Assembly (NCBI GenBank): GCA_937930635.1
Contig: CALHCF010000012.1
Location: 1 to 64,000, forward strand
From: an uncultured Rhizobiaceae group bacterium
Lineage (GTDB): Bacteria; Pseudomonadota; Alphaproteobacteria; Rhizobiales; Rhizobiaceae
DNA length: 64,000 nt
Direction of reading: 5' to 3'
Position 1 is the stretch's first letter. Each line of letters opens with the position of its first letter. Below the pieces are notes generated by a model that did not search any database, was not told the origin of the DNA, and worked only from the letters and a program-made list of their open reading frames with translations. The position numbers and the translations under genes were made by a program. Of the stretch, positions 43,673 through 52,148 are shown one piece after another.

Positions 43673-45397
43673 ATGGCAGACTTATGGCGGGGTGCAGTAT
43701 GTTCAGCCAGAACTGGGAGACGCTTCTTGACCCGTTTTTTCAATACACTGGCTATTGTACTTGTCGTGTTGTTGTGCGCGCCAATTGCAAATGCACAAAA
43801 ACGCGCAGCGCTGGTTATTGGCATAGACAATTACCTCAACATTGAAAGTCTGCAAAAGGCCGTCAATGACGCAGAAGCCATTTCTGCTTCACTGGCAGAG
43901 GTCGGTTTTCGCGTAACCACGGCAAAGGACGTTACGCGCCGTGACATGAACCGTGTTATCCAGGAGTTTGCCTCACAACTATCGGCTGGCGATGAAGCGG
44001 TATTTTTCTTTGCCGGTCACGGGATTGAAATTTCTGGTCGCAACTATCTGCTGCCCACCGATACACCTGCGGCAAAGCCTGGGCAGGAACAATTTATCAA
44101 GGCTGAGGCCATCCCTGTGGATCAGATTCTCGAAACCATTCAGAATCGCGGAACCCGGGTATCCGTTTTGATGCTTGATGCGTGTCGCAACAATCCCTTT
44201 CCAAGCAACGGGACCAGGAGCCTTGGCAGTTCGCGCGGGTTGGCGGGAACTATTGCACCTGAAGGAACCTTAATTCTGTATTCTGCAGGGGTAGGGCAGA
44301 CGGCGCTCGACCGATTATCCGATGATGATCAAAATCCCAACTCCGTTTTTACGCGCAGCTTGATTCCGCTTTTAAAACAGCCCGGCCTGTCCCACGTTCA
44401 GCTCGCCCGTCAGGTGCGCCGGGATGTCATGCGCCTGGCTGCGACGGTCTCCCATCAACAAAGGCCAGCATATTACGATGAGGTCACCAGCGAATATTTC
44501 TTTTCTGGACAGTCTGGAGACGGAAACCAGGCTCAGGTCCGGCCGGTGCCGCAGCAAATTGGTGATGATGCGCTGGTCTGGGAATCAATCAAGAATACGG
44601 ACAGCGTTGCAGTTCTGCGAACTTTTATTGAGCGATTTCCAGACTCAGCGTTTGTTTCGTTCGCCAGGGCTCGGGTATCGGAACTGAATGCGCAAAGCGA
44701 GAAATCAGCCCTGTTAAACCAGGCAGATCCACAGCCCCGCCAAAAACAATCACCCGATGACAAGGCCGTCTGTACACGAAAAGGGCCGCGCTGGGCCGAT
44801 GTTTTGGGCGCCACGCGTTATGGAGAAAAGACTTATTTCTTTGCAAGCAACGCCATGACCTATCGCTATGACAATAAGGCGGATTGTTTTGACTTTCAGC
44901 CAGTTCCCACTTCTTCGTGGCAGGGTCTGGGAGAGCATGCCAAGAAAATCTCTGCCGTACTGGACTGGAGCGACATCAATGGAAAGCTCTATTTCTTTTT
45001 GAACGACGGCAATTACGTGCGCTTTAACAAACAAAAGGGGCGCATTGATGTGGGGCCAAAGTCAACGGGCTCCAGCTGGCCCGGTCTTGGGCCCTATGCG
45101 CGTAAAATCATCAGCGCCACCACCTGGAATAACAACGGCAAAACCTACTTCTTTTTGAACGATGGGACCTATGTGCGGTACGACAATAAATCCGACAGCA
45201 AGGAAGCGGGGCCCAGCCGCGTGGAACGTGGATGGAAGGGGGTTGGCAAATATGCCCGAAAAATTGTCGCAGCCATCGACTGGCAGGCGATGAACGGAAA
45301 GACCTATTTCTTTCTCAATGACGGCCGCTATTTGCGCTACGGCAACCAAAAAGACGCGCTGGAAGCGGTCAATAGGTCTTCACGCTACTGGCCATAG
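43673..45397 (+). CDS. Secreted caspase-like protease with C-terminal hemopexin-type propeller
   Basis: A 574-residue exported protein. A signal peptide (FNTLAIVLVVLLCAPIANA) precedes a caspase-like peptidase C14 domain: RAALVIGIDNY, FFFAGHGIEI (His116) and VLMLDACRNNPF (Cys171), the expected His/Cys pair. A linker domain (DDALVWESIKNTDS ... FIERFPDSAF) is common in bacterial caspase-like proteins. From about residue 384 four repeats follow, each close to GKTYFFLNDGxYVRYD with a later WxGxGxYARKI; these are hemopexin blades and would make a four-bladed propeller. The start is uncertain: ATG 43673 or TTG 43727, the latter after GGGAGA. I infer a periplasmic or secreted protease whose propeller binds a partner. 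It has no obvious operon partner. Confidence 0.85.
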   Translation: MADLWRGAVCSARTGRRFLTRFFNTLAIVLVVLLCAPIANAQKRAALVIGIDNYLNIESLQKAVNDAEAISASLAEVGFRVTTAKDVTRRDMNRVIQEFASQLSAGDEAVFFFAGHGIEISGRNYLLPTDTPAAKPGQEQFIKAEAIPVDQILETIQNRGTRVSVLMLDACRNNPFPSNGTRSLGSSRGLAGTIAPEGTLILYSAGVGQTALDRLSDDDQNPNSVFTRSLIPLLKQPGLSHVQLARQVRRDVMRLAATVSHQQRPAYYDEVTSEYFFSGQSGDGNQAQVRPVPQQIGDDALVWESIKNTDSVAVLRTFIERFPDSAFVSFARARVSELNAQSEKSALLNQADPQPRQKQSPDDKAVCTRKGPRWADVLGATRYGEKTYFFASNAMTYRYDNKADCFDFQPVPTSSWQGLGEHAKKISAVLDWSDINGKLYFFLNDGNYVRFNKQKGRIDVGPKSTGSSWPGLGPYARKIISATTWNNNGKTYFFLNDGTYVRYDNKSDSKEAGPSRVERGWKGVGKYARKIVAAIDWQAMNGKTYFFLNDGRYLRYGNQKDALEAVNRSSRYWP

Positions 45398-45427
45398 AGC
45401 TTCGCAAAGCGGTATGACCTGCGGATA

Positions 45428-45748
45428 TTAAAGCACCGCCAGCGCTGATTTTACGACAAGGCTGGTCACGCCTTTTCGAAACCGGTCGACCCGCGCCTGT
45501 GCGATGCCGGTTGCTGTGAGTGCGTGCATTTTGGCCAGATCAAGCCGCATTTTGACAAGAAAACCAAACTCGTCACCGGTCAGTTTTCCGTCTGCAAGGG
45601 CGTCGGTCCAGCGGCGCAAATCATCCTTTGAGCTTTCAAGAAAGGTTTGAAAATCCTGTTCCGCATCTGCGGCAAAGTCCTTGACCGTATTCTTGGCCAA
45701 TTCCGGGATGCCGCTTTTCACGGCGTCGACAAAGGTATCGAAATTCAT
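45428..45748 (-). CDS. Hypothetical small helical protein
   Basis: A 106-residue protein that I do not recognise. It is predicted to be mostly helical, with acidic and basic residues alternating (DAEQDFQTFLESSKDDLRRW). It has no signal peptide. I chose the ATG at 45748, preceded by GGAGAG; the longer frame to 45862 lacks such a site. Neighbours are convergent or unrelated. Confidence 0.65.
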   Translation of the reverse strand: MNFDTFVDAVKSGIPELAKNTVKDFAADAEQDFQTFLESSKDDLRRWTDALADGKLTGDEFGFLVKMRLDLAKMHALTATGIAQARVDRFRKGVTSLVVKSALAVL

Positions 45749-45904
45749 GGTGTCTCTCCGCTGGACTGGTTCCGCTTTCCACGGGATAAGCCCGGTTGGT
45801 TTTCGTTCACGCCCCCTGGTAATGCTAAATGCCTGCGCCAGTCCGGTACAAAAGTGCGGCACACACGTGCCGGGCGTTCGCGCGTCAGCTAAAACTGAAA
45901 CGCA

Positions 45905-46381
45905 CTAGCCACCCGTGGCCGGTGCGGTGCATGTCTTGCCTTCGCGCTTGTTCACCTCAAGACAGATAATATAGTCATAGGCCTGCTCAATCTTGCCCCG
46001 CGCCTCGCTGCGAAAGAACTCTGAGACCCCCTCGGCTCCCGGTCCCTGCCAGTGTTTGAGATACCCGCCGATCAGGTTTTTCTCAGGATCGCGCATCAAC
46101 GCCCACTGGTTGGTGGCGACTTCATTGCGGGGCTGCCCTTTGGAAAATTCCAGAGCGGCACTGATGTCGGTGCTCAGTTGGGTCGCGGCAGCGCTGTGTT
46201 GTGCATAAGGCTGCGAGGACAGGTCAATCAGCGCGACGGATCGCGCTTTGAGCGTCGTTGCGTTGGAATAGGCTTTCTCGCTGTAAGATGGCCCCAGCTT
46301 TGTCACCTGACAGGCATGAAGTGCCAGGATAACAAAAATCAGGGCCACAGCCCGCCATCGAAAAAAAGAAGACAGGATCAT
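45905..46381 (-). CDS. Hypothetical lipoprotein
   Basis: A 158-residue predicted lipoprotein. The signal MILSSFFRWRAVALIFVILA ends in the lipobox LHAC (Cys24). The mature part is helical, with LKARSVALIDLSSQPYAQHSAAATQL in the middle and two cysteines near the end (IICLEVN, KTCTAP). No family is recognised. It could be an outer-membrane-anchored accessory protein. Confidence 0.7.
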   Translation of the reverse strand: MILSSFFRWRAVALIFVILALHACQVTKLGPSYSEKAYSNATTLKARSVALIDLSSQPYAQHSAAATQLSTDISAALEFSKGQPRNEVATNQWALMRDPEKNLIGGYLKHWQGPGAEGVSEFFRSEARGKIEQAYDYIICLEVNKREGKTCTAPATGG

Positions 46382-46531
46382 CGCAAACTTCCCTCAATCT
46401 GCGCCCCTGACAGAAGTCTTGCACAGATTGTCTTTGTGGGGAAGGACGCAGATCCATGCCGCGATCCGGTGCAGTTTTTTCGAAAAATGTGCGTGAAGGT
46501 GGGCTGGCTGGCACAGCCTGAACAGGTCAGT

Positions 46532-46772
46532 ATGGAAACCTCACCGCAAAGCAACCCGCCCATCCGCAAGCCGTTATATTTCATCGGGGGGCAAAGGCGT
46601 CTCGATCAATAATTACGTTGCGGCAAATACCATCAATGAGCTACCCTATGGTCAGTGCGAAACGCAGACATCGATCAGGAACCCGATCATCAAGAATCGT
46701 ATCGAAAGAGGATCCGTTGTCTGTGGGCGTTTTGAAATACCCTTCCGCATTTATGGCACTGCGGCAGACGTT
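46532..46772 (+). other. Probable 5' part of the hydrolase gene, in a shifted frame
   Basis: An ATG at 46532 after AGGTCAGT opens a frame reading METSPQSNPPIRKPLYFIGG and then hits a stop at 46612. At a run of six G residues (46586-46591) a shift of one base would continue it as KGVSINNYVAANTINELP and onward, without a stop, into the hydrolase frame that is clearly coding by 46700 (VVCGRFEIPFRIYG). The hydrolase has no normal start codon before 46773. I read this as a one-base insertion in the G run, either real or a sequencing error. Confidence 0.6.
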
Positions 46773-47525
46773 TTGGTGTGTGTCAACGGCGCGCAGCAAA
46801 GCATGGTGGTCTGGCGGTCATTTGCCTCCTACTTCCAAAAAGAATTTCGTGTTGTCATATTCGACCTGCCCGGCCAGGGCCGTGCAGTCAGATTGTCCGG
46901 CAACTCCGTCGTGGACCTTGATGAACAGGTTGCAGCACTTCACGCTGTCATAGCGGCCACGCGGCAAAGCGGCAGTGTCAGCCTTGCTGCTGCGTCCTGG
47001 GGCACTCTGGTTGCTGCCTCTTATGCGTCAAGATTTCCCGGGACGATCGACAAACTCATCCTGGGTGGTTTTGGAACACGCAAAACCAAGCTGATGCACT
47101 CAATCATCAGTGAGGGGCAGGCCTTTTATGCGGCCAATAAGACAGAACATGTGGGCAGGCTTATCGTTGATAAACTGGCGTCCGGTGTATCGCAGGCTCA
47201 GCAAAACCGGATTATCAATCAGTTTCGCAATCTCAAGATTGAACAATGCGAAGCGTTCTCCGCTCAATGCGATTTTGTTCAAAGTGTCGGTAGCATCGAT
47301 GGGCTCCTCGATCTCAAGACAATTGACGCCAAAACGCTGATCATCAACGGCGAGGATGACGTGTTGCTCGACCCTGTCGACGCTCAGGCCGCGGCGCACA
47401 GAATTCCGGACTGCCAGCTGCGCATCGTTCCTGATGTTGGGCATTTTCTTCACTTCGAAGTCAGCGACGTTCTGGATATCTATCGCGATTTCCTGTGCGA
47501 TTTTCCGTCCCCCGCATCACCGTAA
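46773..47525 (+). CDS. Alpha/beta fold hydrolase (main part; 5' end probably frameshifted)
   Basis: The 250 residues from the first in-frame start (TTG 46773) cover an alpha/beta hydrolase: FDLPGQGRAVRL, the nucleophile region SLAAASWGTLVAASYASRFP (Ser in AASWG), the acid in LIINGEDDVLLDP, and the His in VPDVGHFLHFE. Starting here would cut into the first beta strand (DVLVCVNGAQQSMVVW), so the true protein surely begins earlier, at the ATG at 46532 if the frameshift described there is accepted. The substrate is unknown. It resembles the esterase/lipase and C-C hydrolase group. Confidence 0.75.
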   Translation: MVCVNGAQQSMVVWRSFASYFQKEFRVVIFDLPGQGRAVRLSGNSVVDLDEQVAALHAVIAATRQSGSVSLAAASWGTLVAASYASRFPGTIDKLILGGFGTRKTKLMHSIISEGQAFYAANKTEHVGRLIVDKLASGVSQAQQNRIINQFRNLKIEQCEAFSAQCDFVQSVGSIDGLLDLKTIDAKTLIINGEDDVLLDPVDAQAAAHRIPDCQLRIVPDVGHFLHFEVSDVLDIYRDFLCDFPSPASP

Positions 47526-47597
47526 AACCGGGGTGTGTTGAACGTCACGAAACCCCGGTGATTGCTGCCCTCCAATAGTGGTGGCGTTTGCAGTCTT

Positions 47598-49373
47598 TTA
47601 CAGCGGCCAGAAAAACAATATCGCTGGCATCGCCACCGCAATGACCAGGATTTCGAGCGGCAGGCCCATGCGCCAGTAGTCTCCAAACCGATAGCCACCG
47701 GGTCCCAATATGATTGTGTTGTTCTTGTGCCCGATTGGGGTAAGGAAAGCGCAGGAGGCGGCAACCGCAACGGCCATCAGCCAGGAATCGGGGTTAGTCT
47801 GGGTGGTTGTGGCCATGCCAACAGCAACGGGCGCGGCAATCAACGTGGTTGCGACATTGTTGAGGAAGTCGGAGAGGGTCATCGTCACGACCATGAGGGC
47901 AAGGAGTGAGAGCCAGACGGGAAAGCCTTCTGTCAGATTGAGGATTTGCGAGGCGATAAGTTTTGCGCCCCCAGAACTCTCAAACGCCTCTGCAAGCGGA
48001 ATAAGGCTTGCCAGAAGAACAATCACTTTCCATTCGACTGATTCATAGACCTCGCGCCCAGAGACGAGACCGATCGCCACGAAACTGACCACAGCAGCGG
48101 CAAGAGCAACAGGCAGCGAAGCCCAGCCAAGCACTGCCGTTGCGATGGCGCCCAGAAAGATTGCGATTGAGAGACCGGCCTTGGAACGCTGAACGACCTG
48201 TGTTTTACGGCCCTCAAGAGGCAGCGCACCCAGCCACGAAGCTGCATTTGCATTCTGTTCCGGCGTGCCCAGCAGGAGGAGAACGTCTCCCGGTTCAATC
48301 GTCAGCAACCGCACACGGTCGCGAAACCGCTGACCGCTGCGCGACACGCCCAACAGGGTGACAGAGTGACGGTAGAGCAATTTAACGCTTCGTGTGGTGC
48401 GACCCGCAATACGGGCACCCTCGGGAACAATGGCTTCGGTAAGTGTCAGTCCACCGGATGTCACACCGCCGGCGTGTTTTTCAGAACCGGCAAATTCGAG
48501 GTCACTCAGCCCCATGAATGTCTCGATGGACTTGGGATCCCCCTCGACAACGATGAAATCACCGGCCCGGACTTCCTGTTGAGCGGCGAACCCCGGCATT
48601 CTCTTGCCACGGCGCACCATTCCAAGAATGTGCAGATCAAGCTCGTCGGCAATGGGATAAAGATCCTCTATCGTCTTTTCATCCGTCTCCGCTTTTTCTC
48701 CCACCCGAAGCTCGGCAATGTAACGGCCCTTGGCAAATTCGGCCTCCTGCTCAAGTGCGCCCTCCCGTTTTGGCAAAAATCGCCAGCCAATCAGGGACAC
48801 AAAGGCAATTCCCGACACAGCGACCGCCAGGCCAACCGGAGCAAAGTCGAACATGCCAAATGGCGCACCAAGAGCGTCCTGCCGGTACTCGGCAATAACA
48901 ATATTGGGAGGTGTACCAATCAAGGTAATCATTCCGCCAAGAATTGTTGCAAAGGAAAGCGGCATGAGTGACAGACTAACCGCGCGCTTTGCCTTGCCGG
49001 CGGTTTCCAGATCAAGCGGCATCAGAAGTGCGAGAGCCGCGACATTGTTGATAATCGCTGAAATGCCGGCCCCAACAGCCGCGATAATTCCAATATGCAG
49101 GGGCAGGGGGCGTTCGGAGTCCAGCAACTGAGCCGCCAGTTTCTCAATCGCTCCCGAACTGATCAACCCACGCGAGATGACAAGAACCAACGCAATGATT
49201 GCGACAGCGGAATGCCCAAACCCCGAAAACACATTGTCTTTTGAAACAAGACCCAGAACAGCCGCCAGCACCAGAGCGCCAAAAGCCACAAGATCATAGC
49301 GAATGCGCCCCCACACCAAAAGCACGAAGAGAACGACGAAAATACCGATGATCAGTGTCTGGTCGCTGGGCAC
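47598..49373 (-). CDS. SLC13-type anion permease with two RCK-C domains
   Basis: A 591-residue inner-membrane transporter. Helices at both ends follow the SLC13/DASS layout, with SSGAIEKLAAQLL, NNVAALALLMP (the anion-motif loop) and FLNNVATTLIAAPVAVG (the matching second loop). Two soluble TrkA-C/RCK-C domains sit in the middle (about 205-395), e.g. GMVRRGKRMPGF with AGDFIVVEGD and EPGDVLLLLGT. Such proteins carry sulfate, dicarboxylates or similar anions. The start is GTG at 49373. The gene stands alone. Confidence 0.88.
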   Translation of the reverse strand: MPSDQTLIIGIFVVLFVLLVWGRIRYDLVAFGALVLAAVLGLVSKDNVFSGFGHSAVAIIALVLVISRGLISSGAIEKLAAQLLDSERPLPLHIGIIAAVGAGISAIINNVAALALLMPLDLETAGKAKRAVSLSLMPLSFATILGGMITLIGTPPNIVIAEYRQDALGAPFGMFDFAPVGLAVAVSGIAFVSLIGWRFLPKREGALEQEAEFAKGRYIAELRVGEKAETDEKTIEDLYPIADELDLHILGMVRRGKRMPGFAAQQEVRAGDFIVVEGDPKSIETFMGLSDLEFAGSEKHAGGVTSGGLTLTEAIVPEGARIAGRTTRSVKLLYRHSVTLLGVSRSGQRFRDRVRLLTIEPGDVLLLLGTPEQNANAASWLGALPLEGRKTQVVQRSKAGLSIAIFLGAIATAVLGWASLPVALAAAVVSFVAIGLVSGREVYESVEWKVIVLLASLIPLAEAFESSGGAKLIASQILNLTEGFPVWLSLLALMVVTMTLSDFLNNVATTLIAAPVAVGMATTTQTNPDSWLMAVAVAASCAFLTPIGHKNNTIILGPGGYRFGDYWRMGLPLEILVIAVAMPAILFFWPL

Positions 49374-49645
49374 GAAAGGGAATCGTTGCTTTTTGTTGAA
49401 TTAGAAGCATCAAGAAATATCGCATTTTGACACAAAAAAGAAGGGTGCGCTTCAAAGGATAGGCAAAGAGTTTGCTGTTTCATCCGCCCATGCCAGTCGT
49501 CAAGAAAAATCAAATTTGTCTATTTCAGGACGCGTATTTCCAGAAGCGGTTGGCGCATGAAATACAAGCCTATATGGTCAGGATCGGGAGAAATTCAGCT
49601 CGGTAAATTATTTGCTTTTCTGCTGAAATAAAATGGACCCTATTT

Positions 49646-50746
49646 ATGGCGTATATTCAAAAATATCCCTTCTACAGACATTTGAGGGCTGACGCCTCCA
49701 AGCATATTCAGCAGTTCAAAAAAGGCAGGCGTGTTCGCTCTGGCCGCGGGCTTACATTTTGGTTTTCTCCAACCGGAACGTCGCTCAGCGAGATCCCGAT
49801 GGATGACAGAAATCTGCCATTCCTGCTCAAAGGTCTTTCCGCCGATTATCAGGATCTGACCGTTCAGGGCAGCATTGTCTGGAGAGTGAGTGAAGCGGAA
49901 AAGCTGGGTGATCGCATCGACTTCACAATCGACCATGCCACCGGGCAGGTCGTTGGCCAGCCAATCGACCAGATCAACGATTTTCTGGGTTCTCTGGCCC
50001 GGCGCTACATTGCGGCCTATCTCAAAAGTAAGGGGGTTCGCGATCTGCTTGAAACGGGTGTGGAACCTCTCCAGACCGCGCTCGAAGAAGGCTTTCATGC
50101 AGACACCAGCACGCCTGAGATGGGTGTCGAAATCGTTGGTGTTGGTGTCGACAACCTCCTGGCCAGCAGCGAACTGTCCCGTGCCCTGCAGACGCCAACA
50201 TTTGAAAGCGTGCAGCAGGCCGCCGATGAAGCCACATTCTCGCGCCGCGCCCTGGCGGTCGAAAAGGAACGGGCCATCGCGGAAAATGAATTGAGCACCG
50301 AAATTGAACTGGCGACACAAAAGAAGAAACTGATCGCAAGAGAAGACGAGAATGCCCGTTCGAAGGCCGAAGCGCTGGCTGCGTCCATGAAAATCAATGC
50401 CGATGCCGAAGCCAACCGCATCCGCACAATCGATCAGGCCAAGGCGGATATGGAAAAGGAACGTATGGAAATCTATGCCGGTCTTCCGCCTCAGGTTTCG
50501 CTCGCCATGGCCGCGCAGGAGTTTGCAGGAAAACTTCAGAGGATCGACAATGTGACGTTTACCCCCGACATGCTTTCCAGCGTGATCGGGCAGTTTCAAA
50601 ACATGTTGAAGGCCGACAAGCCTGCCAGACCGGCACCGGCTGCCAAGCCAACGCAGGCTGCCAGTTCAACACCGCGGGTAAAATCGACCAAATCAAAAAA
50701 ACCTGCGGGTAAAGTACCTGCAAGCAGAGACAGCAGGGATAGATGA
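49646..50746 (+). CDS. SPFH/Band 7 domain protein
   Basis: A 366-residue protein with an SPFH domain (about 20-190, including LTVQGSIVWRV and RYIAAYLKSKGVRDLLE), followed by a long charged coiled coil (RALAVEKERAIAENELSTEI, through EDENARSKAEALAASMKI) and a Pro/Ala/Lys-rich tail. There is no N-terminal membrane helix, unlike many stomatin-like proteins. Its stop overlaps the start of the NAD-kinase-like gene (ATGA), so the two are expressed together. SPFH proteins assemble scaffolds at membranes; a scaffold for its coupled partner is a reasonable inference. Confidence 0.85.
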   Translation: MAYIQKYPFYRHLRADASKHIQQFKKGRRVRSGRGLTFWFSPTGTSLSEIPMDDRNLPFLLKGLSADYQDLTVQGSIVWRVSEAEKLGDRIDFTIDHATGQVVGQPIDQINDFLGSLARRYIAAYLKSKGVRDLLETGVEPLQTALEEGFHADTSTPEMGVEIVGVGVDNLLASSELSRALQTPTFESVQQAADEATFSRRALAVEKERAIAENELSTEIELATQKKKLIAREDENARSKAEALAASMKINADAEANRIRTIDQAKADMEKERMEIYAGLPPQVSLAMAAQEFAGKLQRIDNVTFTPDMLSSVIGQFQNMLKADKPARPAPAAKPTQAASSTPRVKSTKSKKPAGKVPASRDSRDR

Positions 50747-51654
50747 GCAGCCTGCGCCCTCGTGTTGTCCTTGTTACAAGGAAGACAGAGTATCAGGCAC
50801 TGCTCGAGACGCACGGCACACGGGGGCAGGCCGAATTTTTTCTCAAAAGCCGTGACCAGCAAATTAAGGCGATAGATGAGGCGCATCAGGAGCTTGAAGA
50901 TGCAATCCAAAGGGTGCGGTTATCGGTTCCCGATGATTGGTCAATTGCGCAAGTGGAACGCGAAGATCTGGACCGGTTTCTGTTTGCAGACAACGATGTG
51001 GTGATCGCCGTTGGGCAGGACGGTCTGGTTGCAAATCTGGCAAAATACGTGGCGGATCAACCCATATTGGGCGTTACGCCCGGCCAGCAGGGTTCAGAGG
51101 GCGTACTGACATCGACGCCCGTGCAACACGTGGCTGAAATGCTGGGTTTGATCGATGCGAACAGGGCGTATTTTGAACGACTGACCATGGTCGAAGCAAA
51201 TCTCGGCGGTGGAGAAAGGCTGGTTGCGCTGAACGAATTGTTCATCGGTCACCGCTCTCATCAGTCTGCAAAATACATTTTAAAGGCGGATGGTTCTGAG
51301 GCATTTCACTCCTCGTCCGGCGTTATTGTAACCACAGGCACCGGCGCTACTGGTTGGGCAAAATCGATCATGACCGCCACCGATCAGTTCATGAAGATCA
51401 CATCAACCGAACCCAAGGTTCTGTTCTTTGCCCGGGAGCCGTGGCCGAGTAAAACCAGCAGTTGCGAGCTTCAGTGTGGGGAGATCGATGGTTCACAATC
51501 GATCGAACTGATCTCGCGCATCAACGAGGGAGGCGTCATCTTTGCTGATGGTATCGAGCAGGACTTCCTGAAATTCAACTGGGGTCGCCGGGCGACAATA
51601 TCAATCGCACGGCAAACGCTGAACCTGATGACCGGGAAAAGCCCGGTGTCATAG
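50743..51654 (+). CDS. NAD-kinase-like protein (divergent)
   Basis: A 303-residue protein with the layout of the NAD kinase/diacylglycerol kinase fold. The catalytic GGDG motif appears as GQDG at 91-94 (VVIAVGQDGLVANLA). The NE motif is LNELFIGH (164-165), and the nucleotide-binding TGTGATGW (198-205) stands for TGSTAYxxS. A helical N-terminal part (LKSRDQQIKAIDEAHQELED) is extra. Catalytic residues look largely kept, so kinase activity is possible, but the substrate may not be NAD. It is translationally coupled to the SPFH gene (ATGA overlap). The true housekeeping NAD kinase is probably elsewhere. Confidence 0.8.
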   Translation: MSSLRPRVVLVTRKTEYQALLETHGTRGQAEFFLKSRDQQIKAIDEAHQELEDAIQRVRLSVPDDWSIAQVEREDLDRFLFADNDVVIAVGQDGLVANLAKYVADQPILGVTPGQQGSEGVLTSTPVQHVAEMLGLIDANRAYFERLTMVEANLGGGERLVALNELFIGHRSHQSAKYILKADGSEAFHSSSGVIVTTGTGATGWAKSIMTATDQFMKITSTEPKVLFFAREPWPSKTSSCELQCGEIDGSQSIELISRINEGGVIFADGIEQDFLKFNWGRRATISIARQTLNLMTGKSPVS

Positions 51655-51658
51655 CGTC

Positions 51659-52021
51659 TTAGTTCAGTACAATGGTGCTTCCACCCGGCTGCGGAAGATA
51701 CACGGCGATGCAATCTTCGGGGCCGCCAGGCGCGGGGGCGGTAACGACCCAGGGGTGGGTCATGAAGGTTTGTTGCTGATACACATCACCGGCAAAGACG
51801 TGTTTGTAGAACTGGCGCTTGCCCTCATAATCAATCCAGTAAATCTTGAACTGTGTCTCGTCATTCTCGCCAACAATCTGGAACGTGATGGTGGTTTTCT
51901 CGTCACCCACCACCGATCGGATGTGTCCTTCATTGGCACAAGCCGGTGCTGCTAGTGCAGGGGCGATGGCGGTGAGAGAGGCGGCAAGTGTGGCAGCAGC
52001 CAGAGTAAGAATCTTGTGCAT
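51659..52021 (-). CDS. Small secreted VHL beta-domain-like protein
   Basis: A 120-residue exported protein. The signal peptide is MHKILTLAAATLAASLTAIA, with cleavage near ALA-AP. Residues 41-110 (TTITFQIVGENDETQ, FKIYWIDYEGKRQFYK, QQTFMTHPWVV, CIAVYLP) follow the pattern of the von Hippel-Lindau beta domain, which in eukaryotes recognises hydroxylated substrates. Bacterial homologues are secreted and of unknown role. Two cysteines (28 and 104) could pair. The assignment comes from motif likeness only. Confidence 0.7.
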   Translation of the reverse strand: MHKILTLAAATLAASLTAIAPALAAPACANEGHIRSVVGDEKTTITFQIVGENDETQFKIYWIDYEGKRQFYKHVFAGDVYQQQTFMTHPWVVTAPAPGGPEDCIAVYLPQPGGSTIVLN

Positions 52022-52148
52022 GGAAGCCCTCCTTTGTGATGGCGGCGATAGTCACGCAAAACGGAACAAAGGCAAAGCATTCCCGTAGTTGTGTCAACAG
52101 TTGCGTAAGTGAAGCCCATGCATTGCCCTGATGCGGCGTTGGCCCTAA

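Noticed and set aside
49640-50599. Long minus-strand frame (319 residues) opposite the SPFH gene
   Set aside because: The plus strand has a clear SPFH domain, coiled coil and coupling to the next gene; the minus frame has no motif.
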